A DNA stretch of 64,000 bases from Flammeovirgaceae bacterium UBA1842 (GTDB lineage: Bacteria; Bacteroidota; Bacteroidia; Cytophagales; Cyclobacteriaceae): positions 1-64,000 of the forward strand of contig DDIU01000039.1 of assembly GCA_002338655.1 (NCBI GenBank), in the 5' to 3' direction. The translations under genes and the position numbers were made by a program. The notes under the pieces are model-generated. The model searched no databases. It saw nothing but the letters and a program-made list of their open reading frames with translations, and was not told the origin of the DNA. Below, one piece after another: positions 49,466 through 59,636 of the stretch (within the stretch, counting starts at the first letter, position 1; the number at the start of each line of letters is the position of its first letter).

Positions 49466-50212
49466 GTGGTAAATTCTGATTTACATATTGATTCCGACAA
49501 CCTGCCAGAACACATTGCCGTAATAATGGATGGCAATGGAAGATGGGCAAAGGGAAAAGGTGCTGCGCGCATTTTTGGGCATAAAAATGCTATAAAAGCA
49601 GTGCGTGAGGTCACCGAAGGTTGTGCTGAATTGGGGGTGAAATACTTGACTTTATATGCGTTTTCAACGGAAAACTGGTCACGGCCCCAAGATGAGGTTC
49701 AGGGGCTCATGCAACTGCTTGTTTACACAATAAAGAATGAGATCAACACTTTGCATAAAAATAATGTAAAACTCGAAGCTTTAGGAGACTTAAAACATTT
49801 GCCCATAAATTGTCAAAAGGAATTGTCAGAGGCTATAGAAGCGACCAAAAGCAATGATGGGTTAACCCTGATTTTGGCCTTGAGCTATAGTGGGAGATGG
49901 GAGATAGTGGAGGCCGCCAAAAAGATAGCCCTTGCAGTTGCCAATAATGAGTATACAGTTGATGAAATAGATAACGATGTATTTCGTTCGTTTCTTATGA
50001 CAGGCCATGTTCCTGACCCAGAATTACTGATCAGAACGAGTGGTGAAATGAGAATAAGTAATTTTTTGCTTTGGCAATTGGCCTATACTGAAATTTATAT
50101 TACGAAAACATTGTGGCCCGATTTTAGAAAAAATGACCTTCATGAGGCAATTGTTGCCTACCAGCATAGGGAAAGAAGGTTTGGAAAAATAAGTGAACAA
50201 GTGAAATCTTGA
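49466..50212 (+). CDS. uppS: Isoprenyl transferase (undecaprenyl diphosphate synthase)
   Basis: 248 residues; start GTG at 49466. PEHIAVIMDGNGRWAKGKGAARIFGHKNAIKAVREV (catalytic Asp of MDGNGRW), LYAFSTENWSRPQDEV, DPELLIRTSGEMRISNFLLWQLAYTEIYI and LWPDFRKNDL. It extends FPP to the C55 lipid carrier for peptidoglycan and polysaccharide. An exact TAATTTTG box at 49451-49458 lies eight bases before the start, which would give a very short leader. Precedes bamA by four bases. Confidence 0.96.
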   Translation: MVNSDLHIDSDNLPEHIAVIMDGNGRWAKGKGAARIFGHKNAIKAVREVTEGCAELGVKYLTLYAFSTENWSRPQDEVQGLMQLLVYTIKNEINTLHKNNVKLEALGDLKHLPINCQKELSEAIEATKSNDGLTLILALSYSGRWEIVEAAKKIALAVANNEYTVDEIDNDVFRSFLMTGHVPDPELLIRTSGEMRISNFLLWQLAYTEIYITKTLWPDFRKNDLHEAIVAYQHRERRFGKISEQVKS

Positions 50213-50216
50213 TTGA

Positions 50217-53036
50217 ATGAAGAAATTTTTGTTTTTGTTGGTATTGTGTGTATTTGCGATTGATGTCAATGGCCAGTTTCGTAAGCGTAGTACAACAGAG
50301 GAGGAAGGAGGCCTAAATTACTCCAGACCCCAAGAATATGTGATTGCCGGAATTGAGGTTACAGGGTTAAAGGTGCTGGATAAAAATGCATTGATATCAC
50401 TTACAGGCCTTAAGGTTGGGGATAAAGTAAATATTCCCGGGGATGAAGTTAGTGGGGCCATCAAAAGGCTCTGGAAACATGGGCTGGTCGGAGATGTTTC
50501 GATTTTAATTGATAAAATTGAAGATGATAAAGTTTATCTTAATATAGAGCTAGCCGAACGACCAAGATTGACTGGCTTTTCTTTTGAAGGGGTAAAAAAA
50601 TCCCGGGAATCTCAAATTAGGGAGGACTTAAACCTTATAAGGGGAAGAATACTTACTGATGCTATAATTCGTAATACCGAAATAACGGTTAAAAACCACT
50701 ATGTAAAAAAGGGATTCCTCAATGCCGAAGTTAAAGTAGTACAGCAAGCCGACACATTAAATACAGACGGGTTGAAACTCAAGATTGTCGTAAACCCTAA
50801 GGCCAAAGTCAGGATTCACAAAATTTCATTTGAAGGGAATGAAAATGTGACCGACAACAAGCTGAAGTCCAAAATGAAATCCACAAATGAGAATGTGAGA
50901 ATTTCCTTATTTAAAAGGGCTGCGGAATTGGTTTTTGGTTTCAAGCCTTCAAAAGTTGTTGAATTTGTAGACTCATCCTATGCAGTCAGTGGCAAGGAGG
51001 TTAAAGAATTTATTAATGACAACATAAAGCTGAACTTTTTCAAATCATCAAAGTTTGTTAAATCTGACTATGAAACGGATAAGGCAAGTATCATAGATTA
51101 TTATAATTCAAAAGGCTATAGGGATGCGGAAATTCTTTCAGATACCATTGTAGCGTATGATGATAGATCAATAGACATTAAGTTTAAAATATTTGAAGGA
51201 CACAAGTATTACTTTAGGAACATTATCTGGACTGGAAACTACCTTCATACCTCAGCTACACTAAATAAGGTATTGGCTATTGAAAAAGGGGATGTTTATA
51301 ATAAAGAGTTGATTGATCAAAAATTAACTTTTAACCCAAAGGGGCCAGATATCAGTGGGCTCTATATGGATGATGGGTATTTATTTTTTAGGGTAAATCC
51401 TATCGAAGTGGCCGTTCAAGGTGATTCTATTGATGTGGAAATGAGGATTTATGAAGGGGAGCAAGCTACTATCAGAAAAGTAATTATTGCAGGTAACGAC
51501 CGTACGCGTGATCACGTAATTAGACGGGAACTGTACACAGTACCGGGTGAAAAATTCAGCCGATCGGATATTATTAGAACACAGCAGAGATTGTCACAAT
51601 TGGGCTATTTTGACCCACAACAAATAACACCAACCCCACTGCCTAATCCAGCTGATGGAACAGTGGATATAAAATGGGAGTTGGTTGAAAAATCCAATGA
51701 CCAGATTCAACTCTCCGGAGGCTGGGGAGGATCATATGGTTTTGTTGGGACATTGGGCTTGACGCTTAACAACTTCTCCTTGAGGAATATGATCAATGGT
51801 AAATTTACACCTATACCTGTGGGGGATGGTCAAAAACTATCATTGAGTGCACAGGCCAATGGCCGTCAATTCCAGAGCTATTCATTCTCATTCACTGAGC
51901 CTTGGTTAGGAGGGAAGAAGCCTACTTCACTGTCAGTTGGGTTTAACTATTCGGTACAGCGGGCGAGATACGGTACTGATCGGGATGGTGACGGACGAAA
52001 TGAAACATTCCCATCATCCCGTAATGAATATGATGCGTCATTAAAAGTAAGGAGTATAACCGTAGGCTTAGGCAGAAGATTAGAATGGCCGGATAATTAC
52101 TTTACCCTGACCAATTCTGTATCCTATTTGGTATATACCCTTAATAATTATTTAGGTGGGGGTCTTGGATTTTCAAATGGCAATGCGAACAGTATAGTCC
52201 TAAACTCTACTTTGTCAAGGAACAGTATCGACAATCCAATGTACCCAACCAGTGGTTCATCAGTATCGTTAAGTTTGGCACTAACACCGCCTTACTCTTC
52301 CTTTAGAGACGAAAATTTCTGGGTATTAAATGATTCTGAAAAGGCTCAAGTCCGTACGGATATTGACAATAAATTTGCCATTGAAAATCAAGATCCATTT
52401 AGTCAACGATCTCCAGAACACTTTGAAAATCGGGTTAACGGAGAAATTAGGGATAGGGAAAATGCCGATAAATACAAATTCCTTGAATACCATAAGTGGA
52501 TGTTTGATGCCAGTTATTATACCAAGTTGATTGGTAAAATGGTACTTGAAACCAGAATGCATTTTGGTTTTATAGGCTCGTATTCCGACAACTTAGGCAT
52601 TGGTCCTTTTGAAAGGTTTACACTTGGAGGTGACGGGCTTGCAGGTCAGAATTTCTTGTTGGGTAATGATGTCATCGGTTTGAGAGGGTATGAAAACAAT
52701 TCTATTACCCCGGTAGCTACAGCTATTAATCCAAACCAGCTGAGAGGTGGGGTAGTGTATAATAAATATGTTGCCGAACTAAGGTATCCTGTTACAACAG
52801 GGCAGGCAGCCACTATTTACGGATTTGTATTTGCAGAAGGAGGAAATAACTGGGGCAATTTTGATCAGTTTAATCCGTTTGAAGTTTATCGTTCTGCAGG
52901 ATTTGGAGCAAGAATCTTTATGCCGGCATTTGGCTTAATAGGGATCAATTGGGGCTATGGGTTTGATACGTTGCCTGGCGAAACTTCAAAGAGTGGGGCA
53001 CAATTCCATTTTACTATTGGACAACAAATCAGGTAA
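50217..53036 (+). CDS. bamA: Outer-membrane assembly factor BamA
   Basis: 939 residues. Signal peptide about 1-19 (DVNGQ). Five POTRA domains cover about 40-470 (YVIAGIEVTGLKVLDKNALISLTGLKVGD; ERPRLTGFSFEGVKKS; VRIHKISFEGNENVT; YYFRNIIWTGNYLHT; ATIRKVIIAGNDRTRDHVIRRELYTVPGEKFSRSDIIRTQQRLSQLGYFDP). The Omp85 barrel follows, including FTLGGDGLAGQNFLLGNDVIGLRGY, which is the lid-loop VRGF-type motif in the variant form LRGY, and the closing FHFTIGQQIR. It folds barrel proteins into the outer membrane. Confidence 0.96.
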   Translation: MKKFLFLLVLCVFAIDVNGQFRKRSTTEEEGGLNYSRPQEYVIAGIEVTGLKVLDKNALISLTGLKVGDKVNIPGDEVSGAIKRLWKHGLVGDVSILIDKIEDDKVYLNIELAERPRLTGFSFEGVKKSRESQIREDLNLIRGRILTDAIIRNTEITVKNHYVKKGFLNAEVKVVQQADTLNTDGLKLKIVVNPKAKVRIHKISFEGNENVTDNKLKSKMKSTNENVRISLFKRAAELVFGFKPSKVVEFVDSSYAVSGKEVKEFINDNIKLNFFKSSKFVKSDYETDKASIIDYYNSKGYRDAEILSDTIVAYDDRSIDIKFKIFEGHKYYFRNIIWTGNYLHTSATLNKVLAIEKGDVYNKELIDQKLTFNPKGPDISGLYMDDGYLFFRVNPIEVAVQGDSIDVEMRIYEGEQATIRKVIIAGNDRTRDHVIRRELYTVPGEKFSRSDIIRTQQRLSQLGYFDPQQITPTPLPNPADGTVDIKWELVEKSNDQIQLSGGWGGSYGFVGTLGLTLNNFSLRNMINGKFTPIPVGDGQKLSLSAQANGRQFQSYSFSFTEPWLGGKKPTSLSVGFNYSVQRARYGTDRDGDGRNETFPSSRNEYDASLKVRSITVGLGRRLEWPDNYFTLTNSVSYLVYTLNNYLGGGLGFSNGNANSIVLNSTLSRNSIDNPMYPTSGSSVSLSLALTPPYSSFRDENFWVLNDSEKAQVRTDIDNKFAIENQDPFSQRSPEHFENRVNGEIRDRENADKYKFLEYHKWMFDASYYTKLIGKMVLETRMHFGFIGSYSDNLGIGPFERFTLGGDGLAGQNFLLGNDVIGLRGYENNSITPVATAINPNQLRGGVVYNKYVAELRYPVTTGQAATIYGFVFAEGGNNWGNFDQFNPFEVYRSAGFGARIFMPAFGLIGINWGYGFDTLPGETSKSGAQFHFTIGQQIR

Positions 53037-53041
53037 TTGGT

Positions 53042-53572
53042 ATGAAAAAACTAATATTCTTATTTTTGGCACTGTTTTCGTTGAGTATTGTACATGCACA
53101 AAAGTTTGGATATGTAGATACCGACTATGTGCTGAGTAAAATGCCAGAATATAAGGAGGCACAAACTGAAATTGATAAACTGTCAATGGGATGGCAGGAG
53201 GAAATTCAGGAGATGTCAAGGAGTATTAAGGCCATGTATAATGAGTTGCAGGCAGAAGAGGTACTTTTGACTGCTGATATGAAAAAGGAAAGATTAGCTG
53301 AGATTGCTAAAAAAGAAACAGATCTTAAAGACTATCAAAAGAAAATTTTTGGTTTCGAAGGCCTGTTTTTCCTAAAAAAGAAAGAACTGATAAAACCTGT
53401 TCAAGATAAGGTTTTTGATGCGGTTGAGCGAGTATGTAAAGAACAGAGACTCGCCATTATGTTTGATAAATCTGGGGATTTGGTGATGATTTATACCGAT
53501 CCACGACATGATTATACCGATTATGTTTTAGATGAATTGGGTCTTGGTGATCCCAATGATGTAGTTAAATAG
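53042..53572 (+). CDS. OmpH/Skp-family periplasmic chaperone 1
   Basis: 176 residues; signal peptide about 1-19 (VHAQ). KFGYVDTDYVLSKMPEYKEAQTEIDKLSMGWQEEIQEMSR is the family N-terminus; a charged coiled coil covers about 40-120 (tentacle helices) and a conserved end follows (AVERVCKEQRLAIMFDKSGDLVMIYTDPRHDYTDYVLDELG). It holds unfolded barrels in the periplasm for BamA. First of two tandem paralogues. Confidence 0.94.
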   Translation: MKKLIFLFLALFSLSIVHAQKFGYVDTDYVLSKMPEYKEAQTEIDKLSMGWQEEIQEMSRSIKAMYNELQAEEVLLTADMKKERLAEIAKKETDLKDYQKKIFGFEGLFFLKKKELIKPVQDKVFDAVERVCKEQRLAIMFDKSGDLVMIYTDPRHDYTDYVLDELGLGDPNDVVK

Positions 53573-53596
53573 AGTAGTACAGTTAATTAAAAAGAA

Positions 53597-54136
53597 ATGA
53601 TGAAGAACAAACTTTTAGTGGCAATTGTAGCGTTTTTAATGTTGGGAAGTGCAGCAATTGCACAAACTACCATGAAAATTGGCTATGCGGATGTTGATTA
53701 TATTTTGGGCCAAATGCCAGAATCCAAGCAAGTGGAATCTGAATTACAGGCGCATAACACTCAACTACAAAATCAATTACAGGCCAAGTACCAGGAGTAC
53801 CAGCAAAAATTGCAGGCTTACCAGCAGGGTGCAGCAACTATGGTGGATGCAGTGAAAAACGAAAAGGAAACTGAATTGGCCCAATTGGAGCAAAGAATTC
53901 AAAAATTCCAGCAAGATGCTCAGGCTTCTATGCAAAAAAAGCAAACTACTTTGATGGAGCCCCTTTATACTAAAGTTGGGAATAACATTGAGGCTGTAGC
54001 TAAAGAACATGGTTATACCCATATTTTAAATGGCCAAGTAGGTGGAATTGACGTGGTGCTTTATGCTGATGAGCAATACGATATTTCTGATTTGGTTTTA
54101 CAAAAAATGGGGATCACACCAGCTCCTTCAAAATAA
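53597..54136 (+). CDS. OmpH/Skp-family periplasmic chaperone 2
   Basis: 179 residues; signal peptide about 1-22 (AIAQ). MKIGYADVDYILGQMPESKQVESELQAHNTQLQNQLQAKYQEYQQKLQAY has an unusually glutamine-rich coiled coil compared with the lysine/glutamate-rich first copy, so the tentacles differ in charge. The end (AKEHGYTHILNGQVGGIDVVLYADEQYDISDLVLQKMG) is conserved. Last gene of the uppS-bamA-skp run, ending in a terminator. Confidence 0.94.
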   Translation: MMKNKLLVAIVAFLMLGSAAIAQTTMKIGYADVDYILGQMPESKQVESELQAHNTQLQNQLQAKYQEYQQKLQAYQQGAATMVDAVKNEKETELAQLEQRIQKFQQDAQASMQKKQTTLMEPLYTKVGNNIEAVAKEHGYTHILNGQVGGIDVVLYADEQYDISDLVLQKMGITPAPSK

Positions 54137-54160
54137 ATAACAGATTAATAAATTGATTAA

Positions 54161-54188
54161 GGCTTTCCCGATTGGGGAAGCCTTTTTT
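54161..54188 (+). terminator. Intrinsic terminator after the bamA-skp operon
   Basis: GGCTTTCCC (54161-54169), loop GATT, GGGGAAGCC (54174-54182; one T-G pair), then TTTTTT. Confidence 0.92.
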
Positions 54189-54202
54189 ATTATATTAACC
54201 GA

Positions 54203-55099
54203 ATGATTAGTCCACCACTTTTAAAATCAGGGGATAAGGTTGCCATCGTTTCGCCATCGCGAATGATTACCAAGGATCAGCTTGTTAAAGCACGGAAGGT
54301 ATTAACTTCCTGGGACCTGGAGGTGGTGCTAGGCGAGCATGTTTATGACCAACAGGGTTATTTTGCTGGTACTGATGCCCATCGGCTCAGCGATTTACAA
54401 GCCGCATTGGACGACCATGAAATAAAGGCAATATTTTGCTCACGCGGTGGCTATGGCATGAGTAGAATTATTGATAATATCAATTTAAAATCCATAGTGA
54501 ATCAGCCAAAATGGGTGGTTGGATTCAGCGATATTACAGCCCTACACTTAAAATTGCATCAATCAGGAATGGAAAGTATTCATGGGCTTATGCCTGTTCA
54601 GTTTGAGTATGAGGGTGTGGATAAATCCATTGAAAGCTTGAAAAATTTGCTGTTCAATGGTGTTATAAATTATAATATCGAAGCCAATGAAAACAATAGG
54701 CAGGGAACAGCAAGTGGGTTGGTGATTGGGGGAAATTTATCATTGTTAGTGGATAGCTTGGCTACAGGCACCGAACTGGAAACAAAAGGGAAAATATTGT
54801 TTGTGGAGGAGATCGATGAATACCTATATAAAATCGACAGGATGTTCAATCACCTTAAGCGTTCAGGAAAGTTAAACGGGATCAAGGGACTAATTATCGG
54901 TGATTTCTCGCAAATGAAGGATACTAGTATTCCTTATGGTAAAAATATAGAGGAATTGATTCTCGAATATGCAGGAGCATTTAGTGGCCCCATCGCCTTC
55001 GGTTTTCCAATAGGCCATGAAGCTTATCACATCGCTATACCGTGTGGTCGACAAATAATGTTAAAAGTAAATAAGGAAGGAACCACCTTATTGGGCTGA
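54203..55099 (+). CDS. LD-carboxypeptidase (S66 family)
   Basis: 298 residues. PPLLKSGDKVAIVSPSRMITKDQLVKA, AIFCSRGGYGMSRIIDNIN (serine nucleophile region), WVVGFSDITALHL, ESIHGLMP, ILFVEEIDEYLYKIDRMFNHLKRSGKL (catalytic Glu) and PIAFGFPIGHEAYHIAIPCG (catalytic His). It trims the terminal D-Ala of tetrapeptides in murein recycling; no signal peptide, so it is cytoplasmic. Its end overlaps the convergent oxoprolinase gene by 12 bases. Confidence 0.94.
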   Translation: MISPPLLKSGDKVAIVSPSRMITKDQLVKARKVLTSWDLEVVLGEHVYDQQGYFAGTDAHRLSDLQAALDDHEIKAIFCSRGGYGMSRIIDNINLKSIVNQPKWVVGFSDITALHLKLHQSGMESIHGLMPVQFEYEGVDKSIESLKNLLFNGVINYNIEANENNRQGTASGLVIGGNLSLLVDSLATGTELETKGKILFVEEIDEYLYKIDRMFNHLKRSGKLNGIKGLIIGDFSQMKDTSIPYGKNIEELILEYAGAFSGPIAFGFPIGHEAYHIAIPCGRQIMLKVNKEGTTLLG

Positions 55100-58000
55100 A
55101 CCGTAACCCCCTCCGCCTGGTGTTTCTATAATAAGCTGATCGCCTTTAAACACTTGGGTTTGTACAATCCCCTCTAAATCTTCTTTTTTACTGGATTTTC
55201 TAAGTAGATATTGTAATCCGGGTTGACCATTAGATCCCCCATTGAGGCCATAAGGTGCAATTTTACGATGTTGAGTCAATAAGGTGAGCGTGAGCGTTTC
55301 CAAAAAAGTAAATTCCCGAATCACCCCATTACCACCGTAATATTTTCCGCTGCCTCCCGAGCCATTTCTTATTTCAAACCTATTTAACCGTACAGGATAT
55401 CTCAGTTCAATAATTTCTGGATCGGTTATTCTGGTATTGGTCATATGTTGATGTATGGCATCATGCCCATTGAAAGTATTGCCAGCGCCAGTCCCTCCGC
55501 AAATGGTTTCATAGTAGCCAAATTTGTTATTGCCAAACAGCAAATTATTCATCGTTCCTTGGCTACAAGCAGCCATTCCAAAGCATTTTAAAAGGGTATC
55601 AGTTAAGCGTTGACTAACTTCGGTATTGCCACCAACTACCGCTGGAGGGTTGTCTATGTTAAAATCAGGCTTAAGCAATCCAGTAGGAAGAATTATATTG
55701 ACATGTTTCATTAACCCCTCATTGAGCGGGATATTTTCATCAACCAATAATCGGAGTACATAAAGTATCACGCTATTAACAATAGCCTCAGTGGCATTAA
55801 GATTGAATGGGTGTACGGGACTGCTACCACTGAAATCAAAAGTAAGGCCATTTGTTTTTATATCAATTGCCACATGCAGCAGACTACCATCATCGAGCTG
55901 TTCTGATGCGCTGAACTCCCCTTTTTCCATATTGCACAACTTTTGAAGGAGTAATTGATCTGAATGATCCATCAATAGCTGCATATTGTTTACAATGGCA
56001 TCCTTTCCGAATTCCTCACACATTTGAAGCACATTTTGAATCCCAGAGTTGATAGAAGCTATAGCCCCTCTTAAATCAGCCAGGTTTTCATTGATGGATC
56101 GGGTAGGATAAGGCCCACCCATTAGGATACTTTTAATTGCATTGAATTTCTCTTTGCCACCGTCAATTAACAATTGTGGGTAAATCACAATACCTTCCTC
56201 ATATAGATTGGTAGCATCTGTGGGCATAGAGCCTGGAGTCTTTCCACCGATTTCAGCATGATGTGCCCTATTGGCCACATACCCAATTAATTCATTTTTA
56301 ATATAAATGGGGCTTATTAGCGTGATATCCGGTAAATGGGACCCTCCAAAAGCAGGGTGATTGGTAATGAAGACATCGCCTTTTTTAAGTGTGAGATGTT
56401 CACAAACAGAACGGACGCATACCCCCAAACTACCCAAATGAACGGGAATATGTGGGGCATTTACAACTAATTCACCCTTAGCATTTAATAATGCACATGA
56501 AAAATCCAGTCGTTCCTTAACATTGACAGAAAATGAGGTTCGTTCAAGTACAGCACCCATTTGCTCAACTACACTTTTAAACCGGTTGAGGTAAAGCGTT
56601 CTTTCCGCCTCCACGGGAATAGCTAGCCTTGTTTGATTTTCAGTAAGGTGAGTAAGCACTCCATTATCGAGTTCGTTCAATTCAAATTGCCATGAATCTT
56701 TCACATAAACCGTACAGTTTTCACTAATAATTAAGGCGGGACCATTGATGGTTGTTCCAAATGAAATTTGCTCCCAAATAAATATTGGCGTGCCTATGAA
56801 TTGCCCATTGACAAGACTTTGGGCCGTTTTCACTGGGACAGGTTTATGTTTTTTTAAATGGGGTGTATTTTTTGTTTCAGCTATTTTATTGGGAATGCTG
56901 GCTACCAACTTTAGCGACTCCACTTCTAACGGAAGGTTGTCAATCCAGTGCCCATAAAGTGCGAGGTAAGCTTTCTTAAATTCAGTCTCAACATCATTGG
57001 GGTAATTAATGGCGTCTAATTCTATTGTTGATTCTTGGCCCTTTAACCTTAAATGTAAAAATTGATGCTTGACAATAATGTCATTTCTATGAAACCCTTG
57101 ACTAATCAGGGATTCTATGGCCAACCCCTTTAAAGATTCCCATGAAGTGGGCAGCTTAGTTTTAAACGAAGAAAAATCTTCAAGTACAAGCTGTTGTTTT
57201 ATGATATCTATATCAGCTGACCCAATTCCGAAAGCACTTAACAGACCGGCATCATAAGGCGCTATCACTTTGCTGATTTTTAGTATCTGTGCCAAGTCAC
57301 ATGCATGTTGCCCCCCTGCACCGCCATAAGACATCAAGGTTAGTTTGCTTATGTCGGTCCCTTTTTTTGCGGCAATACTCTTTATAGCTGCGGCCATTTT
57401 TTCATTGGCAATGTCCAATATAGAGGTGATCAACTCTTCTTTGGTGATGGTCGATTGATCATAAGAGTTAGCCGTTTCCAGCAAAGCATTCAGTGCATTT
57501 TCCGATTTAGATCGATCGATGGGAATCGTAAACTGATGCTCCGCAATGCGACCTGCGAGCAGATTGACATCGGTAATGGTTAGTGGGCCACTGTTTCCAT
57601 AGCAGGCCGGACCTGGGTCAGCTCCGGCACTTTCGGGGCCTACTTGCAACATGCCATTTTGGAAAGCACATATTGACCCCCCACCAGCAGCGATAGTTTC
57701 TATATCAATTGCAGGGCTTTGAATGTGAGCATCACCTACTTTCGTTTCGTAGGTAAAATTTACCGATTTATTGATGATGGATACATCTGTGCTTGTTCCC
57801 CCCATATCAAAAGTGACAAGGTCTTGCTCACCACTCAACTTTCCGATTAATGACGCTCCAATAATACCACCAGCAGGGCCACTCAACAGACTGTCTTTTG
57901 GGCGGAATTCTTTACTTTCCACCACTGCGCCTGCACTTGTCATTATCCTCAGCGTCCCTTTTTCCAATTTTGATTTAATACCTGCAAGATAGGTGGACAT

Positions 58001-58843
58001 AATTGGCAACAAATAGGCATTGACCACCGTGGTCTGTGCTCTCGGAAGTATTTTTATAGCCGATGATAAATCACTGGAAACACTGATGTAATTGATACCT
58101 GTTTCTTTGAGTGTTTTAGCTAATAAATTTTCATGGACATTATTTTTATAGCTGTTAATTAATGCAATGGCAATGGATAGGTTATTTGTTTTTAAAAGAT
58201 CATTGTGCACCTGAAGTGCCGCCCGAGACAAGGGCGATAAGATATTGCCATCACTGTCAATCCGTTCATCAATTTCTATAATGGAATGATAGAGTGGGGC
58301 AGGGGTTTTAATGTTCAGTGCAAATAATTCTGGACGTTGCTGTGTACCAATCTTAAGTAAATCCTTAAACCCCTTTGTTACCATAAGCACGACCTTGGCT
58401 CCTTTCCTTTCTAAAAGGGCATTGGTGCCTTTGGTAGAACCCAATCGCATGGCAATCGCAGGTAGTGGATCAAAAAGCCTTGTTTTGGTAATTAATCTAC
58501 TTGCCAAAATCGGGACTTCCTCGTGCCCCGTTATTTCGAATCCGGTGGATGACGGATTAATGTAAACTGGCTCACGGAAATGAATTTCACCTTTGGTTAG
58601 GTTAATTTTATGTATGGTTGAAATGATTGATGTATTGAGTTGCTTGAAGGTATACCCTTCAAAAATGTCTGTATCTATGGGCCAATTTATTTCAACTTTA
58701 ATGCTTAAGGGATCATGTTGTTCGATAATATTTCCCCTTAAGACCCCACTACTCAATATTTTTGACCGTTTTATGCTTCCATCTGGTGCCGTAGCCAGGC
58801 AATCAGTGAACGTTCCACCCGTATCAATCCAGATATTCCACAT
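55088..58843 (-). CDS. Fused 5-oxoprolinase (HyuA-HyuB hydantoinase/oxoprolinase)
   Basis: 1251 residues, the size of the eukaryote-type fused enzyme. The N-terminal part (1 to about 700) is HyuA-like: MWNIWIDTGGTFTDCLATAPDGS, RLGSTKGTNALLERKGAKVVLMVTKGFKDLLKIGTQ, GPAGGIIGASLIG and LVTFDMGGTSTDVSII (actin-like ATP site). The C-terminal part (about 745-1245) is HyuB-like: SVNVKERLDFSCALLNAKGELVVNAPHIPVHLGSLG, DVFITNHPAFGGSHLPDITLISP, PAVVGGNTEVSQRLTDTLL, TPGGGGYG. It opens 5-oxoproline with ATP to give glutamate, in the cytoplasm. Separate subunits are more usual in bacteria. Confidence 0.93.
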   Translation of the reverse strand: MWNIWIDTGGTFTDCLATAPDGSIKRSKILSSGVLRGNIIEQHDPLSIKVEINWPIDTDIFEGYTFKQLNTSIISTIHKINLTKGEIHFREPVYINPSSTGFEITGHEEVPILASRLITKTRLFDPLPAIAMRLGSTKGTNALLERKGAKVVLMVTKGFKDLLKIGTQQRPELFALNIKTPAPLYHSIIEIDERIDSDGNILSPLSRAALQVHNDLLKTNNLSIAIALINSYKNNVHENLLAKTLKETGINYISVSSDLSSAIKILPRAQTTVVNAYLLPIMSTYLAGIKSKLEKGTLRIMTSAGAVVESKEFRPKDSLLSGPAGGIIGASLIGKLSGEQDLVTFDMGGTSTDVSIINKSVNFTYETKVGDAHIQSPAIDIETIAAGGGSICAFQNGMLQVGPESAGADPGPACYGNSGPLTITDVNLLAGRIAEHQFTIPIDRSKSENALNALLETANSYDQSTITKEELITSILDIANEKMAAAIKSIAAKKGTDISKLTLMSYGGAGGQHACDLAQILKISKVIAPYDAGLLSAFGIGSADIDIIKQQLVLEDFSSFKTKLPTSWESLKGLAIESLISQGFHRNDIIVKHQFLHLRLKGQESTIELDAINYPNDVETEFKKAYLALYGHWIDNLPLEVESLKLVASIPNKIAETKNTPHLKKHKPVPVKTAQSLVNGQFIGTPIFIWEQISFGTTINGPALIISENCTVYVKDSWQFELNELDNGVLTHLTENQTRLAIPVEAERTLYLNRFKSVVEQMGAVLERTSFSVNVKERLDFSCALLNAKGELVVNAPHIPVHLGSLGVCVRSVCEHLTLKKGDVFITNHPAFGGSHLPDITLISPIYIKNELIGYVANRAHHAEIGGKTPGSMPTDATNLYEEGIVIYPQLLIDGGKEKFNAIKSILMGGPYPTRSINENLADLRGAIASINSGIQNVLQMCEEFGKDAIVNNMQLLMDHSDQLLLQKLCNMEKGEFSASEQLDDGSLLHVAIDIKTNGLTFDFSGSSPVHPFNLNATEAIVNSVILYVLRLLVDENIPLNEGLMKHVNIILPTGLLKPDFNIDNPPAVVGGNTEVSQRLTDTLLKCFGMAACSQGTMNNLLFGNNKFGYYETICGGTGAGNTFNGHDAIHQHMTNTRITDPEIIELRYPVRLNRFEIRNGSGGSGKYYGGNGVIREFTFLETLTLTLLTQHRKIAPYGLNGGSNGQPGLQYLLRKSSKKEDLEGIVQTQVFKGDQLIIETPGGGGYGSAQ

Positions 58844-58925
58844 AAAATATTTTTTAGAAAGATAGCATTGCCCCTGAATTTATGCTATTATAAATGGCGT
58901 AAATTAGTAATATAAACTGTCATTT

Positions 58926-59552
58926 ATGAAGCTACTCATTTCAATAATAAAAGTGTTGCCCTGGCTGATCGTCCTGATTTTAGGTGTTTGGATTTATCTT
59001 TCCAAACCAACACAAAATGAGGAGATGATCATCACGCATCATACTCTGGTTCAAGAAATTGAAGCTATAGGCAAAATTGAATTGGTTCGATATAATTTTA
59101 AGGAAATAACAGAAGTGAAAAAGCTAAGTAAAGAATACTTAAAAATATTCAAACTTGGTCCCGATTCAAAAATAGCCTTAATCAGTATAGGTGAAGCTGC
59201 TGGCTGTATAGATTTAACCAAAATACAAGATAAAGATGTTTCATTAGCTGGGGATTCCATATTTATTGCCTTACCCACATCTGAACTTTGCTATTATAAG
59301 TTAGATATGAGCAAGACCAGGATATATTCACTTGAAACCAACCCAATGGTAGATGAAAAGGAGTTTATCCAGAGTGCCTATAAAAGCGCAGAAGATGAAA
59401 TCAAACGGGCTGCACTGAACTCCGGTATTCTTGAACAAACCAATCAGAATGCGGAAAGTATCTTAAGGCCTATTTTGGAGAAATTGAGCGGGAAGAAAGT
59501 GATTTTTACATTCAAACCCTCTCCGGTATCCTTGGATGGAACTAAGCAATAG
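58926..59552 (+). CDS. DUF4230-family membrane-anchored protein
   Basis: 208 residues. A membrane anchor (about 4-25, ISIIKVLPWLIVLILGVWIYL) precedes VQEIEAIGKIELVRYNFKEITEV, KIALISIGEAAGCIDLTKIQDKDVSLAGDSIFIALPTSELCYYKLDMSKTRIYSLE and a helical end. This is the DUF4230 layout; the role is not known. It lies divergent to the oxoprolinase and is not linked to other genes. Confidence 0.85.
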   Translation: MKLLISIIKVLPWLIVLILGVWIYLSKPTQNEEMIITHHTLVQEIEAIGKIELVRYNFKEITEVKKLSKEYLKIFKLGPDSKIALISIGEAAGCIDLTKIQDKDVSLAGDSIFIALPTSELCYYKLDMSKTRIYSLETNPMVDEKEFIQSAYKSAEDEIKRAALNSGILEQTNQNAESILRPILEKLSGKKVIFTFKPSPVSLDGTKQ

Positions 59553-59636
59553 CAACAAGGTGCCACAGTGCATAGCATCCAAGAATGAGAAATAAACTAA
59601 AGTGGCAATTTAAGCTGAATGTATTGAAAGGTCAGT

